A DNA stretch of 64,000 bases. It comes from Aquiflexum gelatinilyticum (GTDB lineage: Bacteria; Bacteroidota; Bacteroidia; Cytophagales; Cyclobacteriaceae). Each line of letters begins with the position of its first letter. Within the stretch, counting starts at the first letter, position 1. Positions 34,298-43,739 of this stretch are shown here, in pieces. The notes under the pieces are model-generated. The model saw only the letters and a list, made by a program, of their open reading frames with translations, was not told where the DNA came from and searched no databases. The stretch is from positions 310,001-374,000 of the forward strand of contig NZ_JANSUY010000003.1 of assembly GCF_024741135.1 (NCBI RefSeq), in the 5' to 3' direction. The position numbers were made by a program, and so were the translations under genes.

Positions 34298-34924
34298 TTA
34301 ATCTTCTACTTCCAATACTTCCAAGATTTCTGCCAGCTGGTCAAAATCTTTCAGTCCCGGCTTGATTTCGTCACCCCCTTCAAGGGCAATTCCTTTTACT
34401 CCGGTCTGCTCCAACAAGTTTCTGACCGTTTCCGGTTCTATTCCAAATCCTAACAGAACTTCTACTTTGGAAGCCAAGGTGTGAAGCTTTTGGATGATGC
34501 CGGCATCTATTTCCAAGCTTTCGGAAACAAGGTGAAGCATTATATTAAAATCCTGAAAAAATTTGGCTTTTGCGATCAATTCATCCAAATCATCCTCTGA
34601 AGTCAATTCTTTTTTAAAAATTATGCCATACGAAGAATTGACCAACATCCTCAGATATATTTCCTCCCTGATTTCTATAAAGTTGATTCCTTTATATTCA
34701 TTGAGGTTGCCGAGGATTTTTTCCGGATGGGTACTTTCAAATTCCGCCACGAAATCCACTCCAGAAAGCCATCCTGTAATTTCATTGTATTTCTGTGGAG
34801 AAGTGAAGTTTTTGCTGCTTTCTTCCAGGTCAAAACCTATCATGTTGACATACATTCCGGCGCAATACCTGGCGTCGGTGAGGTTGGTGACTGCACTGAT
34901 TTTAACAAACGAATGAAGTGCCAT
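34298..34924 (-). CDS. TrpF-like TIM-barrel protein lacking catalytic residues
   Basis: A 208-aa protein related to phosphoribosylanthranilate isomerase. It keeps the start of the barrel (VKISAVTNLTDARYCAGM for the usual VKICGITN motif) and the C-terminal phosphate-site segment (GFGIEPETVRNLL, then EIKPGLKD). The catalytic Cys of KICGITN is Ser here and the GG of the usual LAGGL motif is GFG, so isomerase activity is doubtful. There are no trp genes around; it lies 20 bp upstream of hemF in the same direction. It may be a binding or scaffold paralogue, or a divergent enzyme. Confidence 0.65.
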   Translation of the reverse strand: MALHSFVKISAVTNLTDARYCAGMYVNMIGFDLEESSKNFTSPQKYNEITGWLSGVDFVAEFESTHPEKILGNLNEYKGINFIEIREEIYLRMLVNSSYGIIFKKELTSEDDLDELIAKAKFFQDFNIMLHLVSESLEIDAGIIQKLHTLASKVEVLLGFGIEPETVRNLLEQTGVKGIALEGGDEIKPGLKDFDQLAEILEVLEVED

Positions 34925-35006
34925 ACTGCTGTTTTGATGATTTTTGGATGCTAAGGTAGAAATTTCATCTTAAAATTGTATTTTTGTAAACGTCTAGAAC
35001 TCGCTT

Positions 35007-35693
35007 ATGCTTAAGATTCACCCACTTTACTTTCTTAGCTTAATTGCTTTTTTATTTTCCTGTGCAGATACTGAGAAGCCAAATGAAGATTTTGGCTTGG
35101 ACTATCAACCTTTGGAAGTGGACCTTTTTTGGGAATATGAAGTCAGTGAAACAATAGTTTTTGGTGAAAATGATGAAGAAAGCAGCGATTACTTTTTGAG
35201 GGACAAGGTTGATTATACCTTCTTGAATGCGGAAAATGAATTGGTTTATGTCGTTGTCAGAGAGAAATCTCTGGACAGATCCAACTGGTCTGTAATTGGA
35301 AGCTACTCTTTGCATTATCGAAATCTTGCCTTGGTCAGGACTTTTGAGAACAAAAAGACAGTCAATTTGGTTTTTCCTCCTAAGTTACAGAAAACATGGG
35401 ATGCCCAAGTTTTCAATTCCGAAGATCCCGATGAATATGAAATTTCATTTGTTGGTAAAATCGATGTCGGGCAACAGTCATTTTCCAAATCATTGAAGGT
35501 CCTACAAGAGGAAGATGATGATGAAATTACCTTTAGGGACAACAGGTACGAAGTATTTGCAAAAGGAATAGGATTGGTAGAACAATATTATGAGGTCTTG
35601 ACTTATTGCTCAAGAAATGATTGTCTGGGACAAATGTTAGTCGATTCAGGGAGACGGACCCATTTGAAAATTATAGGATATGGTAAACTTTAA
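35007..35693 (+). CDS. Lipoprotein of unknown function (upstream of S8 peptidase)
   Basis: A 228-aa lipoprotein with lipobox LFSC (Cys 19). The mature part is rich in charged beta strands (VDLFWEYEVSETIVFGEN, YTFLNAENELVYVVVREKS, EVFAKGIGLVEQYYEVL), a pattern I recall from Bacteroidota lipoproteins of unknown role. It overlaps the S8 peptidase gene by 14 bp, so the two are translated together and may act together at the cell surface. Confidence 0.8.
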   Translation: MLKIHPLYFLSLIAFLFSCADTEKPNEDFGLDYQPLEVDLFWEYEVSETIVFGENDEESSDYFLRDKVDYTFLNAENELVYVVVREKSLDRSNWSVIGSYSLHYRNLALVRTFENKKTVNLVFPPKLQKTWDAQVFNSEDPDEYEISFVGKIDVGQQSFSKSLKVLQEEDDDEITFRDNRYEVFAKGIGLVEQYYEVLTYCSRNDCLGQMLVDSGRRTHLKIIGYGKL

Positions 35694-37326
35694 CAGGTTT
35701 TTGCTTTCTGTTTTTTGTTTTTTGCTGGCGTCAGTTTCTTACGGCCAAAACAGATATGCTGTACATTTTAAATTCAAGCCCCAAGATACCTATTCCTTAA
35801 GCAGGCCGGCGGAATTTTTGTCAGCTGCGGCTTTAGAAAGAAGAGCAAAGTTTCAGATTCCAGTTGATAGCTTGGATTTACCGCTTTCAGCAAAATATGT
35901 TTCCGAGGTAGCTTCTAAATCAGGCAAAGTCCTTTACGAGATCACATGGCTAAATGCCACTTTAGTGGAAGCAAGTCCTGAGCAAATCATTGCTATCAGT
36001 GCGCTTCCATTTGTTGACAAAGTGGTTTTGGCAGCACCGGGCATGAGTTCCAACGGTAGATTGGGAATAGGTTTTGGCAATAAAGTCGGAACAAATTCAT
36101 CAATACATACAAACGCGAAAACCGCTGCAACACCCTATGATTTCCAGAATGAGCTGGTAGGCATTCCTGTCATGCATGGAGAAGGTTATAAAGGAAAGGG
36201 CATTACAATCGCTGTTTTTGATGCAGGCTTTCCCGGAGTTAATACTATTTCAGCTTTTTCTCATCTGTTTACCAACAATCAGATCGTGGGAACGAGGGAC
36301 TTTGTCCATTTAGAAAATGCCAATGTCTACAGTTTTAACCAGCATGGTACAAATGCCCTTTCTCTAATCGCAGCAAATCAAGAAAACTTGCTTGTCTCCG
36401 GTGCACCGGATTCCAAATATATACTAGGTATCACAGAGGATGTTCCCACTGAATACAGGATTGAGGAATACAATTGGGTACGGGCAGCCTCTTGGGCCGA
36501 CAGCCTTGGAGCAGATATTATCAGTAGTTCCTTGGGCTATTGGGATTTTGATGATCCTAGTATGGATTACACCAAAGAGGACTTGGATGGAAAGACAGCG
36601 ACTATCACCATAGGTGCCGATGTGGCTTCAGAAAAAGGTATCTTGGTCGTCACAAGTGCGGGAAATTATGGTTCCAGAGGAGTTTCCTCTATTATCGCTC
36701 CTGCAGATGCAGAGGGAATTTTATCCGTAGGTGCAGTCAATTCTAGCCTTACCAGAGCCGGGTTCAGTTCTCAGGGCCCTACAGCCGACGGCAGGTTTAA
36801 GCCCGAAGTTTCTGCTTTTGGCAACAGTGCGCAAGTAATCCGTTCCAATGGAACTCTAGGACCATCCAACGGCACTTCTTTTTCTGCGCCACAAGTTGCT
36901 GCTTTGGCTGCGGGATTATGGGAAGCACGGCCTGATTGGACCAAAGATAAACTGATTGAATATATCCTCAGGAGTTCAAGTCAATATGAAAACCCTGATA
37001 ACCTCTTGGGATATGGCATTCCGGATTTTTCAAAAGCTTATTATGGAGAGATTTTGAGTATTTTGACTTTGGAAAAAGAAAGTGATTTTAAAGTTTATCC
37101 CAATCCCTTGAACGGAGGTGATCTTTTTGTCCAATTCGGAAAAAGTCTCATGGGAGAGTTTTCAATATATGATGTCAATGGGAAGGAAATCCAAAAAATT
37201 GATATCCAAAGAGAATCCGTATCGCAACCCTTTGAAATCAGCCTTCCCAATATTCCTAAAGGGATGTTTTTGGTTCAGATGCAATCAGGCAGAGAGGTCA
37301 AAAGGACAAAATTGTTAAAAAGGTAA
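35680..37326 (+). CDS. Subtilisin-like S8 serine peptidase with T9SS sorting tail
   Basis: A 548-aa secreted peptidase. A signal peptide (about 1-22, ending SYGQ) and a propeptide precede the catalytic domain. The triad is Asp 181 (VFDAGF), His 222 (QHGT) and Ser 400 (NGTSFSAPQ), with the oxyanion Asn likely in SAGNYG. The last 80 residues (VYPNPLNGGDLFVQFG, ending KRTKLLKR) form a type A type IX secretion sorting domain, so the enzyme should be exported through the T9SS and attached to or released from the surface. It overlaps the upstream lipoprotein gene by 14 bp. Confidence 0.93.
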   Translation: MVNFNRFLLSVFCFLLASVSYGQNRYAVHFKFKPQDTYSLSRPAEFLSAAALERRAKFQIPVDSLDLPLSAKYVSEVASKSGKVLYEITWLNATLVEASPEQIIAISALPFVDKVVLAAPGMSSNGRLGIGFGNKVGTNSSIHTNAKTAATPYDFQNELVGIPVMHGEGYKGKGITIAVFDAGFPGVNTISAFSHLFTNNQIVGTRDFVHLENANVYSFNQHGTNALSLIAANQENLLVSGAPDSKYILGITEDVPTEYRIEEYNWVRAASWADSLGADIISSSLGYWDFDDPSMDYTKEDLDGKTATITIGADVASEKGILVVTSAGNYGSRGVSSIIAPADAEGILSVGAVNSSLTRAGFSSQGPTADGRFKPEVSAFGNSAQVIRSNGTLGPSNGTSFSAPQVAALAAGLWEARPDWTKDKLIEYILRSSSQYENPDNLLGYGIPDFSKAYYGEILSILTLEKESDFKVYPNPLNGGDLFVQFGKSLMGEFSIYDVNGKEIQKIDIQRESVSQPFEISLPNIPKGMFLVQMQSGREVKRTKLLKR

Positions 37327-37383
37327 AGCGTCAAAGAGATTTTTTTATTTCCTTTGCAGGCAATTCTATAACCCTTTCCTGCC

Positions 37384-38034
37384 ATGTCTGTTCAAGTTGC
37401 CCCTTCTGTATTAGCATCTGATTTTGCCAACATCCAAAGAGAAATCGAAATGCTCAATGCCTCAGAGGCAGATTACATTCATGTAGACATCATGGATGGG
37501 GTGTTTGTTCCAAATATTTCATTTGGCATACCAGTCACTGAAGCAATCCATAGGCATGCAAAAAAACCTTTGGATGTTCATTTGATGATCGTGGACCCAG
37601 ACCGGTACCTGGAAGCTTTCCAGAAAGCAGGAGCGCATATCATTTCTGTTCACTTGGAAGCTTGTAATCACTTGCACAGGACTTTGCAGGCCATAAAAGG
37701 CCTAGGCTGTAAAGCTGGAGTTGCTATCAACCCTCATACACCTGTTCACCTCTTGGAAGATATCATCCATGATATAGACCTAGTCTGTGTGATGTCCGTC
37801 AATCCTGGATTTGGCGCCCAAAAATTTATTGAACATACTTATGAGAAGGTTTCACAGCTGAAGTCTCTAATTTATAAAAGAGGGACATCTACTCTGATAG
37901 AAATCGACGGAGGAGTGAATCTAAAAAATGCGCCATTGCTTATTGCCGAGGGAGCGGATATTTTGGTTGCCGGTAATTTTGTTTTTTCAGCAGCAGATCC
38001 CATCCAGACCATACACGAACTTAAAGGGCTTTAA
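37384..38034 (+). CDS. rpe: Ribulose-phosphate 3-epimerase
   Basis: A 216-aa TIM-barrel enzyme that interconverts ribulose 5-phosphate and xylulose 5-phosphate in the pentose phosphate pathway. The markers are VAPSVLASDFANIQRE, DYIHVDIMDGVFVPNISFG, the KPLDVHLMIVDP segment with a metal-binding His, MSVNPGFGAQKFI, and the EIDGGVN phosphate-binding motif. It is a complete single gene. Confidence 0.97.
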   Translation: MSVQVAPSVLASDFANIQREIEMLNASEADYIHVDIMDGVFVPNISFGIPVTEAIHRHAKKPLDVHLMIVDPDRYLEAFQKAGAHIISVHLEACNHLHRTLQAIKGLGCKAGVAINPHTPVHLLEDIIHDIDLVCVMSVNPGFGAQKFIEHTYEKVSQLKSLIYKRGTSTLIEIDGGVNLKNAPLLIAEGADILVAGNFVFSAADPIQTIHELKGL

Positions 38035-38189
38035 ATGAGGCCATAAACCGTCTTCCTTTTATAATTCATATATTCCATTTAACATTTTTTAGGGTATTTT
38101 TTTTGATGATTTTGTTGTATTCATCAGGCTTAAGCCCTTTATTGAAAGTTGATACAATTTGAATTTATTTACCAAAACCCGTTTACAAC

Positions 38190-38684
38190 ATGAAAAAAGT
38201 GTTTTTATTGGCTTTCCTATTCATGGGAATTATGAGTGTGAAGTCTGTGGCACAAGAGGCAGCAGAGGAAGTTACAGAGGAAGAAATTTTGAAATTTGCG
38301 ACGATGGAAGAGTCAGTTGCGAATTTTTTGGCAGAAAAACAGGAAGAGTTGGTGGAGATGATCAAGGGGGATTCCACTTTAGGCGGTGCAGCTAGGTATA
38401 ATGAAATCAAAGGAGCTTGGGGGGATGATACAAAACTTGCAGAAATAAATATCACAGAAGAGGAAAAGGCTGCTTTCCAAAAGATCCAGGATTTTATGGA
38501 TTCCTTGGGTGAATCAGTCAAGAATTATAAGATTGATTTCATCAAGGATGCAGAAAAATTAGGAGCAGGAACCTATAATAAAATCATGAAAGCAAAATCT
38601 GCAGATCCCAGCCTGAATGAAAAAATCAATTCCCTGATTTCGGAATTGGGAAAAAAGCGGGAAGAAGGTGAGGGAAACGTTTAA
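38190..38684 (+). CDS. Small exported acidic helical protein (hypothetical)
   Basis: A 164-aa protein with a signal peptide (about 1-21, ending SVAQ). The mature part is almost all predicted helix and rich in Glu and Lys, with no Cys after the signal. The pattern (EEEILKFATMEESVANFLAE, then FQKIQDFMDSLGESVKNYK) resembles periplasmic DUF4168-like helical proteins. I cannot name a family. It is followed by a strong terminator. Confidence 0.7.
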   Translation: MKKVFLLAFLFMGIMSVKSVAQEAAEEVTEEEILKFATMEESVANFLAEKQEELVEMIKGDSTLGGAARYNEIKGAWGDDTKLAEINITEEEKAAFQKIQDFMDSLGESVKNYKIDFIKDAEKLGAGTYNKIMKAKSADPSLNEKINSLISELGKKREEGEGNV

Positions 38685-38710
38685 ATGGTCGAATCAGCAA
38701 CAAGACCCGG

Positions 38711-38739
38711 AAGGCTTTCATAATTGAAAGCCTTTTTTG
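38711..38739 (+). terminator. Rho-independent terminator
   Basis: AAGGCTTTC pairs with GAAAGCCTT across ATAATT and ends in a T run, 27 bp after the stop of the small exported protein. Its position also rules out the long frame of the following gene, whose TTG at 38724 falls inside the hairpin. Confidence 0.9.
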
Positions 38740-38786
38740 TTTTAGTCAAGGTATTGTTTTTAATTTCGGTTTCGTTAATTATTTGT

Positions 38787-39773
38787 ATGAAAAAACTAAT
38801 TGCGTTGATTGGGATTTTGTCTTTGGGAATTCAAATTGGAAATGCCCAAGATGAAGATATATTCGGGATAGATTCAAAAGCCAAATCCAAAACTAGGAAA
38901 AGCCAGAGTAATATTGGGAATGTTTTTAGGAATGCGATTGGGAATTTCAGTTTTGAGGTTTTTACAGGAGGTGCCTTCCATACCAATAAAATGGTGTTTA
39001 CGTCTCTTTCTCCCTCGCTATATCCTATTGAGCAATTCCAAAATATTGAAATCCCCCAGCAAATAACTGCTGAAGATACCCTTACTTTTTCAGGCAATAA
39101 TTTTGCCATCCCGGTCAATGCAGCAGTCAAAATCAATCTTTTCAATACATTGACTCTTGGTGCAGGTTATGGAAGGGAATTCGGCGGGATGTCAAGTCTG
39201 CGTTCAGGTGATTTGGAATTTCGTTTTGACAGGACCAACTATACTCTGGATAGGGCATTTGGTTCGATAGGATTGGTGCTTTATGATGCCAACAAACGGG
39301 CTAAGTTTTTGAGATGGCGGTATAGGGCTTTTGACTCCAACAACATCATGATGCAATCCGAAATGAACCAAAGGATTAGACAGATTTATCCTTGGAGATT
39401 TATGGCTGAAAGTGAATTTGGAAATGTCTACATGAGGAAGAATTTTGATGCTTTGGTCAATACCAATAACCAGTCTTTTTTCAACTTGGCTTTGCGGGTA
39501 GAAAAAGAATTTTCAGAGTACACCAAGTTTTTTGTCAAAACAGGAGCAGAATTCCGTAAATACAATTACCAGACAGAAATCCCGGAAGAATTTCAAACCA
39601 TTGGTCAAAATCTTTTTTTTGCACAGGTAGGATTGTCAATCAGTCTTCCTAGCACCAAGAGGTGTAAAGTTCCCGGTTGTGGGGTAGTAATGAAGCACTT
39701 GCACAACGGAGTGGAATACAGGGGCAGCTCTATTTTTCAACTACAAAACCGAAGGGTTGGGCAGTGGTATTGA
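38787..39773 (+). CDS. Exported outer-membrane protein (hypothetical)
   Basis: A 328-aa protein starting at ATG 38787 with a signal peptide (about 1-20, ending IGNAQ). The mature part has alternating polar/hydrophobic strands with many aromatic residues (FEVFTGGAFHTNKMVF, LTLGAGYGREFGGM, LFFAQVGLSISLP), the look of a small beta-barrel. A C-terminal extension carries the motif KRCKVPGCGVVMKHLHNGVEYRG. That segment with two Cys and two His after a barrel is unusual. It has its own upstream region after a terminator. Confidence 0.7.
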   Translation: MKKLIALIGILSLGIQIGNAQDEDIFGIDSKAKSKTRKSQSNIGNVFRNAIGNFSFEVFTGGAFHTNKMVFTSLSPSLYPIEQFQNIEIPQQITAEDTLTFSGNNFAIPVNAAVKINLFNTLTLGAGYGREFGGMSSLRSGDLEFRFDRTNYTLDRAFGSIGLVLYDANKRAKFLRWRYRAFDSNNIMMQSEMNQRIRQIYPWRFMAESEFGNVYMRKNFDALVNTNNQSFFNLALRVEKEFSEYTKFFVKTGAEFRKYNYQTEIPEEFQTIGQNLFFAQVGLSISLPSTKRCKVPGCGVVMKHLHNGVEYRGSSIFQLQNRRVGQWY

Positions 39774-39865
39774 TGCCAAATCAAAACCTGCCCCAAGATC
39801 GCTTTCCCTTTTTAAAACCGTATTCTTTTTATTAACTTGCAGGCTTATTGATCACCTTTTAAAAT

Positions 39866-42346
39866 ATGGCGCAAGGAGAAAACGAGAATATAATCCCTAT
39901 TACAATTGAGGATGAAATGAGAGGGGCGTACATCGATTATTCGATGTCAGTTATAGTTTCAAGGGCCCTTCCGGATGTTAGAGACGGACTCAAACCGGTT
40001 CATAGAAGAATACTTTTTGGTATGCAGGAATTGGGTGTGATGCATAACAAACCCTACAAGAAATCTGCAAGAATAGTTGGGGAAGTATTGGGTAAATACC
40101 ACCCGCACGGTGACTCTGCTGTATATGAGACCATGGTCAGAATGGCCCAGCCTTGGTCTTTGAGATATCCATTGGTAGATGGACAGGGAAACTTCGGTTC
40201 CGTAGATGGAGATAATCCGGCTGCGATGCGTTATACCGAAGCTAGGCTTAAAAGAATTGCAGAGGAGTTACTGATAGACATCAATAAAGAAACTGTTGAC
40301 TTCCAACTCAATTTTGATGATTCTTTAAAAGAACCTGTGGTCTTGCCTGCCAAAATCCCTGCATTGTTGCTTAACGGTACATCAGGAATTGCGGTCGGAA
40401 TGGCCACTAATATGGCTCCCCACAACCTTGGGGAAGTAGTAAGTGGGATCATCGCCTTTATTGACAACAGAGAAATTTCCGTAGCTGAATTGATGGAGTA
40501 TATCATTGCTCCTGATTTTCCTACAGGAGGAATTATTTACGGGTACAATGGTGTAAAAGCAGCCTTTGAAACAGGGAGAGGAAGAGTAGTCGTAAGAGGC
40601 AAGGCAGAGATTGAAACCCGGGACAATGGCAGAGAATCTATCATCATATCGGAGATCCCATATTTGGTCAATAAGGCCAATATGATTGAAAAAACTGCCG
40701 CACTTATTAATGAAAAGAAAATAGATGGCATTTCTGCGATCAGGGATGAATCTGACCGTCAGGGAATGCGGATTGTCTATGAGTTAAAAAGAGATGCGAT
40801 ATCAAGTGTTGTACTCAACAACCTATACAAGCAGACCCAGCTTCAGACTTCTTTTTCAGTCAATAACGTGGCCCTTGTAAAAGGCAGGCCACAGACATTG
40901 AACCTGAAGGACATGATTTTCCATTATGTCAACCACAGGCATGAGGTAGTCATCAGGAGGACAGAATATGAACTGAGAGAAGCTGAGAAAAGAGCCCATA
41001 TCTTAGAAGGATACCTGATTGCATTGGATCACCTTGATGAGGTGATTTCCTTGATCAGGAGTTCAAGGGATCCTGAAACAGCCAGAAATGGTTTGATGGA
41101 AAGATTCAGCTTGAGTGAAATTCAGGCACGTGCCATTCTTGACATGCGTTTGCAGCGTCTAACCGGCATGGAAAGGGAAAAAATTCAGGATGAATACAAT
41201 GAGATCATGACCTTAATTATAGACCTGAAGGATATTTTGGGTAGTGAGGAGCGTAGGATGCAGATCATCAAGGACGAACTCAATGAGATCAAAGACCGGT
41301 ACAATGATGCAAGAAGGACAACTATCGAGCACAATGCCGAAGATTTCAGCTATGAAGACATGATTCCCAATGAGGAGGTAATCATTACTGTTTCCCATCA
41401 GGGTTATATCAAAAGGACAGCATTGACTGAATATAGGTCTCAAGGTAGAGGCGGTGTTGGGTCTAGAGGAGCGATCACCAAAGAAGATGACTGGACCGAA
41501 TATCTTTTCACTGCTTCTACTCACAATTACCTATTGATTTTCACCGACTTAGGGAAATTATTTTGGCTGAAGACTTATGCGATACCTGAAGGCGCAAAAG
41601 CAACCAAAGGAAGACCAATCCAAAATCTGATCAATATTACTTCGGAAGACAAAATCAGGTCAATTATACAGGTCGGAGATTTGAATGATATTGATTATAT
41701 CACCAACAATTACCTAGTGATGGTAACCAAGAAGGGGATTATCAAAAAAACCAACTTGGAACAGTATTCCAGACCAAGGACAAATGGGATTATCGCCTTG
41801 AATATCAGGGAGGACGATCAGTTGCTTCGGGTGGATATGACCAATGGAGATTCCCATATCATCATTGCAGCCAAGTCCGGTAGAGCAGTTCATTTCCATG
41901 AATCTACTGTAAGACCAATGGGAAGGACAGCCACAGGTGTGAAGGCAATTACGTTAAGTGATGTTAAAGACGAAGTGGTTGGCATGGTATGTGCTTCGAG
42001 AGAAGATGCAACACTTCTTGTGGTTTCACAAAAAGGATATGGAAAACGTTCACTGATCGAGGAATATAGAATAACCAACCGTGGTGGAAAAGGGGTGAAA
42101 GCCATGAACATCACAGAAAAGACAGGTTATTTAGTAGCGATCAAAGAAGTGGTGGACAGTGATGATTTGATGATCATCAATAAGTCAGGGATTACAATCA
42201 GAACTCCGGTGTCAGAATTGAGAGTGATGGGAAGGGCTACACAGGGGGTCAGGTTGATTAAATTAAGCGAAAGTGATGAAATTTCGTCAGTCGAAAAAAT
42301 CACTAGGGAAGAAGAGGATGAAGTAGAAACTGCACCGGAATTATAA
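39866..42346 (+). CDS. gyrA: DNA gyrase subunit A
   Basis: An 826-aa type IIA topoisomerase subunit that cuts and reseals DNA during negative supercoiling. The active-site Tyr is Y123 in AMRYTEARL. The quinolone-resistance region reads [14 protein letters not shown], with Ser at the position of E. coli Ser83, as in susceptible strains. The C-terminal beta-pinwheel begins with a GyrA box QGRGGVG at 526-532, a slight departure from QRRGGKG. An acidic tail ends the protein. The box supports gyrase rather than ParC. gyrB is not in the window. Confidence 0.95.
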   Translation: MAQGENENIIPITIEDEMRGAYIDYSMSVIVSRALPDVRDGLKPVHRRILFGMQELGVMHNKPYKKSARIVGEVLGKYHPHGDSAVYETMVRMAQPWSLRYPLVDGQGNFGSVDGDNPAAMRYTEARLKRIAEELLIDINKETVDFQLNFDDSLKEPVVLPAKIPALLLNGTSGIAVGMATNMAPHNLGEVVSGIIAFIDNREISVAELMEYIIAPDFPTGGIIYGYNGVKAAFETGRGRVVVRGKAEIETRDNGRESIIISEIPYLVNKANMIEKTAALINEKKIDGISAIRDESDRQGMRIVYELKRDAISSVVLNNLYKQTQLQTSFSVNNVALVKGRPQTLNLKDMIFHYVNHRHEVVIRRTEYELREAEKRAHILEGYLIALDHLDEVISLIRSSRDPETARNGLMERFSLSEIQARAILDMRLQRLTGMEREKIQDEYNEIMTLIIDLKDILGSEERRMQIIKDELNEIKDRYNDARRTTIEHNAEDFSYEDMIPNEEVIITVSHQGYIKRTALTEYRSQGRGGVGSRGAITKEDDWTEYLFTASTHNYLLIFTDLGKLFWLKTYAIPEGAKATKGRPIQNLINITSEDKIRSIIQVGDLNDIDYITNNYLVMVTKKGIIKKTNLEQYSRPRTNGIIALNIREDDQLLRVDMTNGDSHIIIAAKSGRAVHFHESTVRPMGRTATGVKAITLSDVKDEVVGMVCASREDATLLVVSQKGYGKRSLIEEYRITNRGGKGVKAMNITEKTGYLVAIKEVVDSDDLMIINKSGITIRTPVSELRVMGRATQGVRLIKLSESDEISSVEKITREEEDEVETAPEL

Positions 42347-42403
42347 TCCAACACTTATTATAGAATCAATAAAGAACCAAATAATTAGCAAAAAAGAAAA
42401 CAA

Positions 42404-43612
42404 ATGAAAAAGGTAATCTTATCATTGGCAATGGTTGCAGTCGCGACGGTTGCCTTTGCCCAGAAGAAAGTCGTCAGTTCCGCGGAAAAGAACTTCAAAA
42501 AAGGAGATCTTGAACTTGCAATTTCGGAAATTGATGCAGCTCTTGAAAACCCTGAAACCAAGGATGACCCAAATACCCCACTCCTTAAAGCCAGGATTTT
42601 GACAAAAAAATTCGGTCAGGATTCTTCCAATGTAGCATCAACTGTAGAGATTGGCAGAAGTGCTCTTGATCAATTCAACAAGGCTATGGAAATGTCAGGA
42701 AATGATAAAGAGAGTAAAATAGGAAAAGAAGTTTATAAGGAGGAGATACCTGATCTTCCTGAAAACTTCAAGCCATACTCGATCAGAACCCTAAAAAATG
42801 CCGCATTTGAAAAGGCGATCAAAACCTATGAAAATGACGACATGGAAATGGCCTATGAGTTTTTCAACCTGATGTCCGACATCGATCCTACTGACACAAC
42901 CTCTTCCTTCAATGCAGGGTATATTGCCAATGACCTTGGTAAATATGAAGATGCCAAGAAGCAATTCAAAAAACTGATTGAGATCAAAGATTACAATAAG
43001 CTGAGTGCTTATTACCTTTTGATTCAAATCTTGAGTGCTGAGGATAAAAATCCGGAAGAAGCATATAAGTATGTAACCAGAGCCAGGGCTGATTATCCTG
43101 ATGATAAAACGCTGTCTGAATTTGAAGTTCAACTTTTGCTTCAGATGAACAAAATGGATGAGGCAATGGCTTCCGTAAAAGAAGCGTTGGCTGCAGATCC
43201 TAATAATGCAGGTTTACTGTTGAGATATGGTTACCTATTGGAGCAATCAGGCGATATGGCAGGTGCTTTGGCTGAGTACAAAAAGTCTGTGGTTGCAGAT
43301 CCGAATTTCTTTGAAGGAAACTATTATACTGGAGCAATATTCTTGGATCAGGCAAGGGAGATTTTGGCAAAAATCAATGACCTATCTGATGAAGAATGGG
43401 AAAAAAATGCACCAACAATGACCAAGCAGGCCGAAGGTCTTTATGCCGAGGCAGTTCCATATTTCGAAAAAGGTTTGTCTTTAAAGCCTGAAAATGTTGA
43501 AATCATGGAAATTTTATTCAATGTTCACACAAGATTGAAAAACACTGCAGAAGCTGAGAAATACAACAAAATGCTTGTTGCAAAATTAGGTGCTGACTGG
43601 ATGGAAAAATAA
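42404..43612 (+). CDS. Exported TPR-repeat protein
   Basis: A 402-aa protein with a signal peptide (about 1-19, ending AFAQ). The mature part is built of tetratricopeptide repeats, seen as NFKKGDLELAISEIDAAL, FNAGYIANDLGKYEDAKKQFKKLI, NAGLLLRYGYLLEQSGDMAGAL and the C-terminal EAVPYFEKGLSLKP. It is periplasmic and likely a protein-binding scaffold. It follows gyrA by 57 bp and ends at a strong terminator; a shared transcript with gyrA is possible. Confidence 0.88.
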   Translation: MKKVILSLAMVAVATVAFAQKKVVSSAEKNFKKGDLELAISEIDAALENPETKDDPNTPLLKARILTKKFGQDSSNVASTVEIGRSALDQFNKAMEMSGNDKESKIGKEVYKEEIPDLPENFKPYSIRTLKNAAFEKAIKTYENDDMEMAYEFFNLMSDIDPTDTTSSFNAGYIANDLGKYEDAKKQFKKLIEIKDYNKLSAYYLLIQILSAEDKNPEEAYKYVTRARADYPDDKTLSEFEVQLLLQMNKMDEAMASVKEALAADPNNAGLLLRYGYLLEQSGDMAGALAEYKKSVVADPNFFEGNYYTGAIFLDQAREILAKINDLSDEEWEKNAPTMTKQAEGLYAEAVPYFEKGLSLKPENVEIMEILFNVHTRLKNTAEAEKYNKMLVAKLGADWMEK

Positions 43613-43635
43613 TCCTAAGCATTTTAAATTACTTG

Positions 43636-43665
43636 AAAGGCCGTCAATTTTGACGGCCTTTTTTT
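43636..43665. terminator. Rho-independent terminator after the TPR gene
   Basis: AAAGGCCGTCA pairs perfectly with TGACGGCCTTT across ATTT, followed by a T run, 24 bp after the stop codon. Confidence 0.95.
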
Positions 43666-43739
43666 GTTGCATTTTCTGATTTTGTTTACTGCCAATAAAT
43701 TTTCATTTTTGCCGATTGATATAAAAAATTCCTTGTCAA

